Origin: Ectobius pallidus
Lineage: Eukaryota; Arthropoda; Insecta; Blattodea; Ectobiidae
Assembly (NCBI GenBank): GCA_964059195.1
Contig: CAXKWD010000005.1
Location: forward strand, 95,927,882 to 95,991,881
Reading direction: 5' to 3'
DNA length: 64,000 bases
Part shown: positions 52,101 through 61,100 of the stretch, in pieces
Position numbering within the stretch: the stretch's first letter is position 1
Layout: the number at the start of each line of letters is the position of its first letter
The notes under the pieces: generated by a model
The model's database searches: none
What the model was told of the DNA's origin: nothing
The model's input: only the letters and a program-made list of their open reading frames with translations
Program-made: the position numbers and the translations under genes

Positions 52101-55100
52101 CCTAGACTTGTAAAATGCACGACGACTGATTTCCAAGACTTATTTACTTTTATTCCAAAGCCTGATGTATCTGTTGAGTACAAGGGAAATAGAAGCAAAA
52201 ATGATTTTAAAATTGGAAAGACTGCATGGCATGAGCATAAAGATGATAGGAGAAGTTTATATTCTCATGAGCAAAGGAAGAGGTCTCATGAATCACGCAG
52301 CAGAAGACAATCGTTTTCATGTAGTCACAAGAGTAGATCTCGGTCTTTGGATCGTGCCATCACCTCTTGCTCTACAGAGCATGGAAGAAACATCCCTTCA
52401 CGAAGAAGACGAAGTACTGAAACAGTTCAAGAGCCTAAGTCACCTTTATGTAAGTTGTACAAAGAAATGAGGACTGAGAGGAAAGAATTCCAAGAGAGTA
52501 AACAAGACAGAAGTTACCATTCCAGAAGATATGATGAATTTGTAACAAGAAGAAAAGGGAGAGATCGAGAAAGGCTGAGTGATAGAGAATGTAGTGAAGA
52601 ATTCAGTCACACACCTGGTTCAAAACAAAGAATAGAAGAAAATGAAAAAGATACTCTTGTTCAGTTCATGAAAACACCAGGTATTACGGAAAGAGTGAAC
52701 TTACATGCAGCAAAAACATCTGTAAACAAACCAAATGAACCATCACCAAGTTCTAGACAAACAGAAAAGACATTTCAATGTGCAACTTCAGAAGAGACAG
52801 TTAAGGGTGGTGATGTTGGATCTGTAAACATAGATCATTTTCAAGACAGAAGAGAACATTTACCAAGAGACAAATGTGTAGAAAAACCATCAGATGCCTC
52901 CAGAGATGAAAGTCTTCAGTTAACTGTTTCATCAACATCACCAAAGGCCAAAGCAGACCCAAAAGAACATACAAGAGATAGCAAAGAGTCACGTGGACCA
53001 AAATTACATGATGAGCCCTTGGAAGAAGGAGAACTATGTGATTCGGATTGTGAATCAACTGCTGATGTCCAGAAAAAAACGTGTGGAACTGCTGGACAGC
53101 CTATACATCAAATAACATTAAAATCAGGTAGGTTTTAAAATGACATAACCATAACTAGAACTAGTGATGGCAGAATCAAATGATTTTAAGAATTGAGTAA
53201 TCTGTTCTCGAGTAATATAAAGAATCGAATGATTATTCCGTTGAAAAAGTTCTCGGATGAAATCAGGATCCGAGAACTCAAGATGCGAGATGTGAGAACT
53301 TGAGTTGGTAGCTGAGAACTTAACTGACTCTACTTGTAACTCAAATCATTATTCAAATGTTCAAATTGGCAATTTCATCATGTTACAAGAAAGATCCATA
53401 AGATAAGAACGCTGTCTTATGTGCCGTGCGATGATCTGTTAATAGTCAGTAGTCTGGTAACATAGAACTGCTCTGTGTGCAGGTAACTGAGAAGTTCACA
53501 TATATGCCTTTCTTGCTTGCAAAACTTACACCACATTAACGAAGTTAATCAAAGCGATACAAAACTGCACGAACTTGTCCCCACTTCTCACTTCTCATAG
53601 CATTAAATCATTTGAATCCTTTTCATACGATTCTTGATATCTCAAAAATTGAATATTGACGTTAAGGTCCTATTTCCACTTATACATAAATATAAAAATA
53701 ATTCGTCGAAAAATTACAGAAGTGGATCTTGATTAAAACAAACTTACTGATGCCACAACGTTTTGGTTCGACCTCCGGACCTTCCTCAGGTGGATTGACC
53801 GGAAGTTGTAGCCGCCGGTGCGAGGATGTCCGAGGAAGGTCCGAAGGTCGGACCGAAACGTTGTGGCATCAGTAAGTTTGTTTTAATTAAGATCCACTTC
53901 TGTAATTTTTCGATGTATTTTTTTTATTTTTTATAAAAATTGAATAATTCTAATTTTTTTATTCGAGTGCTCCCATCACTACCTAGAACCTTTGTGCTTT
54001 TTTCCTCTATCCTTACTGTAGGTATTGTAGCTAGAGGAAGCGTTGTGTTCAAGCCTGAAATCCAACGTCAGATTTTCAGCATTTTCAATGCTGAAAATCT
54101 TGAAATTTCCTGAATACAAAATATAAAATTTTCAGAAAATTGACTTTTTATCTTTGTCTGTGTGAAAGAGTATAGCTCAGCAATGGGAACATTGTATAAA
54201 AACAAAATTTTATTTTTGGGTTAGATGTTGTCCAGGGATGTGAGACGAAGACTGTGACGACTTTCTCTTACTTTTACTTAACTATTTTATGTGAAGAAAA
54301 TTTCGTTTGCTATTTCCACAAAAATGGCTGTAACAATTTTGTTTAAATTCTGTACATGAAGTAATGATACTAAAGTAAAATTTTAATTTGAAGCATTTTT
54401 TTGCAGAAATCGTCTGATGGATAGTTACAAGCCACCCATTGTCTCAGGATTTAATCTTGCATGGCAAACAATACACTTTGCAGAGATTGAGAGAACTGAG
54501 CATACACTGCCTGCAATTTGGCTTCTTAATCTATATTAAAATGTTAAATGAGAAAGTTTATTGCCCATGGTTAGGGTAGAGAAAATTATGTACATTTTTC
54601 ATGTTAGATTTTTATTTCCTCTGCCTACAGTAGTACCTATAGTATTGTGTTCTATTCTGAGTGTTGATGTCAAGGTTTCAGCATAAATACATCTTTTGAG
54701 GTTCTCTGAATCCAAAAATGCTATTTTCAGAAACATGTGTCTGTTCATCTATCAACAAATATTAAATCAGGCAGTCACTGCAGAATATTCGTATTTATTT
54801 GAAAGCGTTTGGAACTAACCAAAGCTATCTGTTTACTTTGTTTTTTAATCATGAGATTCTGATTGAGTTTATTTTCCCACGTTTTAATCAGTCACTGCTG
54901 TAGGTCTTCATTAGCAAACAATGTAGTTCGTTCTTGGCTCTCATTTACAGCTACAGTTTAGTTACACGTAGAAAATGTTATCCATCCACTTCCTATGTTT
55001 CTCCTATACCCTTACACTCTTGATCTCATTTTATCAGAGCACTGTTCTATTTTCAGAGAGCTTTAGATGACTTAGACTGAAGAATTTGGTATATTTATAC

Positions 55101-58100
55101 TGTAGTTGTATTTTATCAGTCATTTCTTTTTCAATACAGAAAACTCTGTGTTATTTGAAAGGAGGATTATCTTCCTTTCCTTTTTTCTCCTTTTTTGGCT
55201 ATGGTTTTGGAGGAGGAATAAAACGAAAACAGTTGACTAATTTCTATATGTGAAAAGTGAACCAACAAACTAACAGAAAACGTTTGTTACAAAAGTCATA
55301 AATCAATGTTTAGGCCCCTATTGTAAATAGAAATTGTTCAAAAGCATTTTCCTGTTGATTTGTGCTTCTTTTTGGCCGTTTTGCAGATTATCTGCAGAAT
55401 TAACTTTTTCGCTGTGGCTGTGCCACTCCATTCTACAGATAATTGAGAGTTAATGTATTTTTTAGTACACACTCTGTAAAACAGCTGCTTGTCGGACTGT
55501 TGTCACGCCGAAAAGTAGCACTTTACCAGTTTAGGCCAGTAAAAATTACTTTTCTGTCTGAGGCTAGTAAAGTCGTCATGGAACGACTTAATTTTTCAGT
55601 CGTCATGGAACAGTTCAACAACCATACAGCAGAAAGAGAATTTGGCATTTTACAGTCCAATGTGCCTTACTGGAGGAAACAAAAAGACTTGTTAAAAAAT
55701 GCAAAGGGACAATAGGGCATTTCATGGTCCGAAAGCTGGGAAATATCTTACTACAGAAGATGAACTTCTATACTACTTTAATGAACTGAGAAACACAGTT
55801 ATGAAGACTTTTTATTTTTTTAATTTTTGGTGATCAAAATAAGGTAAAAAGTATGCAATTACTTGAGCAAATACTGTAGAAGGACCACATATTTACAGAA
55901 AGTACCTCTTCAGTTGGACACTTTAGTGTATGTGGTGTAGGCACACGAAGATAGCTATTTTGAGATTTTATAAACTTTGTTTTTATCTCATCTACGTTGA
56001 AATCAAATTATTCTTTTCAGATAAATTATTTTCATTGTTTCCTGTTTCCATTGCTTAATTCTATCCCATTTCAACAATGAAAATAAAGCTTTGTTCAATC
56101 ATTCCTCAGTTGGCTGTTTCCCACATTTATTGCTTAAACTTCTTAGTCATGGAGAACAAGGGCATGGTCAATTTTGAAACTACGATAAAATTTAAAACTC
56201 TCTCAAAAGTCTCGTTATATATTCCTTTATCATGGCCAATTATATTGAAAAATTCAGATGTCATACCAACCGTAACAGGATTTGAAACAAAATACTTGAC
56301 CATAAAACAACAAATATAAGGCAACATTGCTTCTTTAGGTTAATCAGAAACTTTACCAGGTTTTTTTTTTTACAAAACACTTAATAATATAACAAGATAT
56401 ATAGGCCTATACCAACATAGCAATAGTATTCACAAGAAACCCACACTGCCATCCACATCCGCATTTCTTGTTGATTCATAGCATAGGATTCAGGCAACTG
56501 TGAGGATATGGTGTCTACAAATGGCTGACCATGCCTTTCATAATTAATTATACGGTATTTGTATTTCATTTCGTATAATTTACAGAGCTTTCACAGAAAA
56601 ATATTGTTATGTAGGCTACGCAAAAGCTTTAGTGGATTCATCCAATATTTCGGCCTCGGCTTAAGCATTACTCATCTGCTAAAGCGTTATTTTTCATACT
56701 TGATTCATAAATAGCTATTAATGTTTTCAGAAAATGTATCCCGGAGACTGCCAAGCAAGAGAATGAGTTAAATGATAAATTTGATTATGTTTTAGTAATT
56801 TTTACAAATTAGTACAGTATAATGCAGCTAAAACTAGCATTCATTCTTTATGAAATATTATAAGCCTGTAGATATGATGGGCTTGGTAGTTTTGAAAGAA
56901 CTGAAGCTTGTGGATTCTATGGGCTTGGTATCGAGAGTGTTAATTTTAATAATAGAGAAGTAACATATTTTGAATATGAGAGTTGAGATGAAATGCTAAT
57001 TGTTGTGTGATCTTCCAGAGGATACTGAAGTGTTTTGGAATTGCTTTCTAGCAACATTAATGTGTGAAATCAGGAAATACGATTGATTTTGACAGTGTAT
57101 AGTATTTTAACATGTGTTTTGGTTTTTACACAGATTTTACATTATATCACAAATTCAAATCATACTGGAAACAATATAATTGGCCATGATAAAGGAATAT
57201 ATAACGAGACTTTTGAGAGAGTTTTAAATTTTATCGCAGTTTCAAAATTGACCATGCCCTTGTTCTCCATGACTAAGAAGTTTAAGCAATAAATGTGGGA
57301 AACAGCCAACTGAGGAATGATTGAACAAAGCTTTATTTTCATTGTTGAAATGGGATAGAATTAAGCAATGGAAACAGGAAACAATGAAAATAATTTATCT
57401 GAAAAGAATAATTTGATTTCAACGTAGATGAGATAAAACAAAGTTTATAAAATCTCAAAATAGCTATCTTCGTGTGCCTACACCACATACACTAAAGTGT
57501 CCAACTGAAGAGGTACTTTCTGTAAATATGTGGTCCTTCTACAGTATTTGCTCAAGTAATTGCATACTTTTACTTTCTCGCATATACATAGTATAGAGAA
57601 AGTATTGTGATTGTGACAAAAAATCGAAGTTGAGATAACACCGGGAGAGCACGTTTCATGAAGCCTAGAAACAGAAAAAAATATTTTTGGAATGACGTCT
57701 GTCCGTCTGTCCGTGGACAAGCACAGCGGGTAAACGGTTCATTGTATTTACTTCATTTTTTGAATGAAGGACTTTTTCGAAATTTTGTCGAACCGCCCAG
57801 AAATTTAGTTTTACAACTGAAATATTAAGGGGACTTTTCATGAAAACTTTTTAAAAAAATTTGTTTTTTGAAAAAATGGCTCTAACGATTTTAATAAAAA
57901 TTTAAAATTGTAAAGTCTTATCTGTGACTAATAAAAATGGCTATATCCGTATTTCCGCAAAAATGACTTAAGGGGCACTTTACTCGTATCCATTTTCAAT
58001 TTTTCTAGATTATATCCATTACAGTAGGCGATACATGAAAACCTATCACAGTAAAGTTTTAGAAAAATTTAAAATGAACATTTTTTGTTTAGCACATTTC

Positions 58101-61100
58101 TTTGTACATTTAATAGATATCAAGATAAAAACGAAATAAGGACAGCTTAAATGCGAATTTCAGAACATAAATGTCAATTAAAATATGAATGACATTTTGT
58201 TGCCCCTAGTAACAAGAAAACTATAGGCCTAATGTACTTATTGTTGTGAAATGCAATCAGTATAGCTCAGTCGCAATGAACACACTAAAACCAATTACAG
58301 CGAGGTGGTATGCCTATGGGCTAACAGGGAAGAGGTCCTGAGTTCAAATCAAACCTCGTGGCTGCCCAAATTGACTTGGGTTTTTATGGTTCCGTCGTTC
58401 GCAAAGGCAAACGCCGGGTTTGTAGGACTTGCTTATTTTCCATAACTCATCGCCGCTATGTCACTGGATATTATAATCGTTTAAACTGAATACCGCATAA
58501 GAAGACATCACTAAACAATAGAAACATGACGCGAATGAGTTGTTAATATAGACCAGCGTTTCTCAACCTATGGTCCCGCGGACCACCGCGGAACACGGTG
58601 CAGATGGTCCGCAGACATAATTAATTAAAAAATATAAAGCAAGTGGGAAGTAAAGAAGTAGAAATTTTTCACATAAAATGGACACTAGATGTCAAAGGTT
58701 TAAAATCTTCGAAAATACAGGTCATATCGACTAAATTTGACTAATATTGAGCCAAAGAAACAGGAACTCTGCAAGAGGCGTCAAGCTCAACCGTCTCATT
58801 AAAAGTGAGTAATAACATAATTCCTAATTGTATTATCAAATTGGTAATACATATTAAAGTCTGTTCAAAATATAATTTTACTGCCAATAGTTTCATTCCA
58901 ATTCAATAACTGTGTTTCCGTCGGATTAAAAAAAAATGTATTTCGTTATAACGACCTATAATTTAACACCCCAAATATTAATAATATAGGCCTACATATA
59001 GCCTACTTTTAAAAATTTGATGTAAAATTTGGGGTCCGTTAAGTTTTTTACTCATTTTAGAGGTCCTCGGGTTCAAAAAGGTTAAGAAACGCTGATATAG
59101 ACTAATGTTTCACGCAAACATACTAAACACGTGGTATGACCTACATGCAGTTAAAGCGTGCAATATAACCTAAGTAGTAGTAGTAGTGGTGGCGAAATTC
59201 AAATATAAGTCGCCCCCTTAAGCTTCCCCATTCGATATTCACATTTGCACGGACTGTGTGATGTATTTTGTTTCTGAGCGAAGCAGAGTGACCAACCGCC
59301 CTTGTATACTGTTGCATATAGCTAAATAATGCATAACACTTAAAACATAGTTAAGTGTGCGAAGCGGCAGCCGTAGCGAAGCGCCCTTGCATTTTCGAAT
59401 AATGTACGATACACTGTTTGTAGGTTTCGAAAATGTGGCATATTATATCTCCCGTAAGGTTTGTCAGCCTGCCACCTCTCGTCTAGCGGTAAGACGTCAC
59501 ACCTCCAACGTCCAATCACGAGTTTCTTCATAATACTAGGACAGAAGAATTCGCTAGATCGTGGTATAAAAGAAACTGCATCGGTGAAGATAGGTTGGGT
59601 GGGACAGATTTATCCCAAGGTGCGACTTATATTTGAATTTTCCCGTAGTAGTAGTACTAATAATATGCACTGTCATTGATTATTATTGTTATTGTTATTA
59701 TTATTATTGTTATTATTCTTATTATTATTTCACGGTAAAAGCATTGAACATAAAGATCGACCCTGATGCTTTCCGTTCTAGATACTTGTTAGTTTTATGA
59801 AAATGTAATAAGTAAAATTTAATTGTCTCTTTAATTTAATTTCTTCTGTGCTAGCCTTTAACACGTATATGCGAGAAAGTTTGTGCAACGTATTTTTGCA
59901 CCATTTATTTACCTTATTTTGATCACCAAAAATTAAAAAAATAAAAAGTCTTCATAACTGTGTTTCTCAGTTCATTAAAGTAGTATAGAAGTTCATCTTC
60001 TGTAGTAAGATATTTCCCAGCTTTCGGACCATGAAATGCCCTATTGTCCCTTTGCATTTTTTAACAAGTCTTTTTGTTTCCTCCAGTAAAGCACATTGGA
60101 CTGTAAAATGCCAAATTCTCTTTCTGCTGCATGGTTGTTGAACTGTTCCATGAAACTTGTCGCTTTAAATTTGATGACATTGTGTAATTATTATTCTTTC
60201 CCATCATGAGATTTCAACACAAGTGCATACTGCAATATTGTTAAGAAGCAACTATAATATGTAATGTCATCACTGCCTCTTGGGTATCACCGTGATTTAA
60301 AAGTATTGAAATAACGGTATCGGAGGATTTCTTTGTGAACCAGGTAGTGGAGTTTAGTAAAACCCTTCATGGCATGTTAGATTTGACCCTGGTGAAAGGA
60401 CTAAAAATCCCCAAATTCTTACCACGCCATGAAAAGAAATGTGCATGCATTAAAGAAATATATGTAAAAAATACGGAGCAAAAATAAAATTAAAAATAAT
60501 TATTTAAAAATATTATGCAAGGGAGTAAATTATGCAACCAAATATGGTAATTCCAGTCTGTAACTTTCATTGTGCTTTTGCTTTTAATTTTTTTAATGAT
60601 TTATTTTTTCAAATATGTAATAAAGAAGACAATAGCACTGACATTAACAAAATGAAACCCTTTACAATGGCTGTAAATATTGTTTTATCCAGAAAATATA
60701 TATTATAAAATATGTTCTTTTCTTTTCACATACAAGTCTGATGTGAATATGTAATATGTTCATAGTAACATTAGAGAGTTAAGTCCACTTTCTTGTTACT
60801 GAGAATTAGAGTGACTTAACACACTATACCAGCCCAACATAGCTTTAGAGATGGATGAACCCATGAGGCACACAACCATAACTACCATACGTTTCTGAAT
60901 ATGACTTACTGGACTTAACACAAATGTAGAGAACTTTTTTATTTATAACTCTATGGACACATCTCAATTTTTGAGGATGGTGGACTTAACTCTCTTTGCC
61001 CGCGCACCCCAGATATATGACAGACATTTATTTTTAAATGTTTAATGATAACTGGAAAAGTTAAGTGAAAACAAACTGAACGTCCAGTGCAGATTTCTGT

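Larger units (their letters stand above)
57571..59907. mobile_element. Composite insertion in the right palindrome arm, CTTTCTCGCATATAC ends
   Basis: The intact left arm reads gcatactttttaccttatt (inverse), while here 2.34 kb separate gcatactttt from accttatt. Inverted words actttctcgcatatac and atatgcgagaaagt lie at 57571 and 59867..59880, followed by 27 more bases. It contains a SINE (58289), a hAT MITE (58554) and an ATT microsatellite (59685..59730). Confidence 0.7.
55604..60151. repeat. Large interrupted palindrome
   Basis: The left arm 55604..56246 is repeated in inverse at 57172..57570 plus 59908..60151. The spacer (56247..57171) is unrelated to the arms. The right arm was split by an insertion at 57571..59907. 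Arm identity is very high, so the inversion/duplication is recent or maintained by conversion. Confidence 0.85.

Noticed and set aside
59461..59540. tRNA-like stretch (tctagcggtaagacgtcaca)
   Set aside because: A box-A resemblance exists but no acceptable box B follows; not called a SINE or tRNA.
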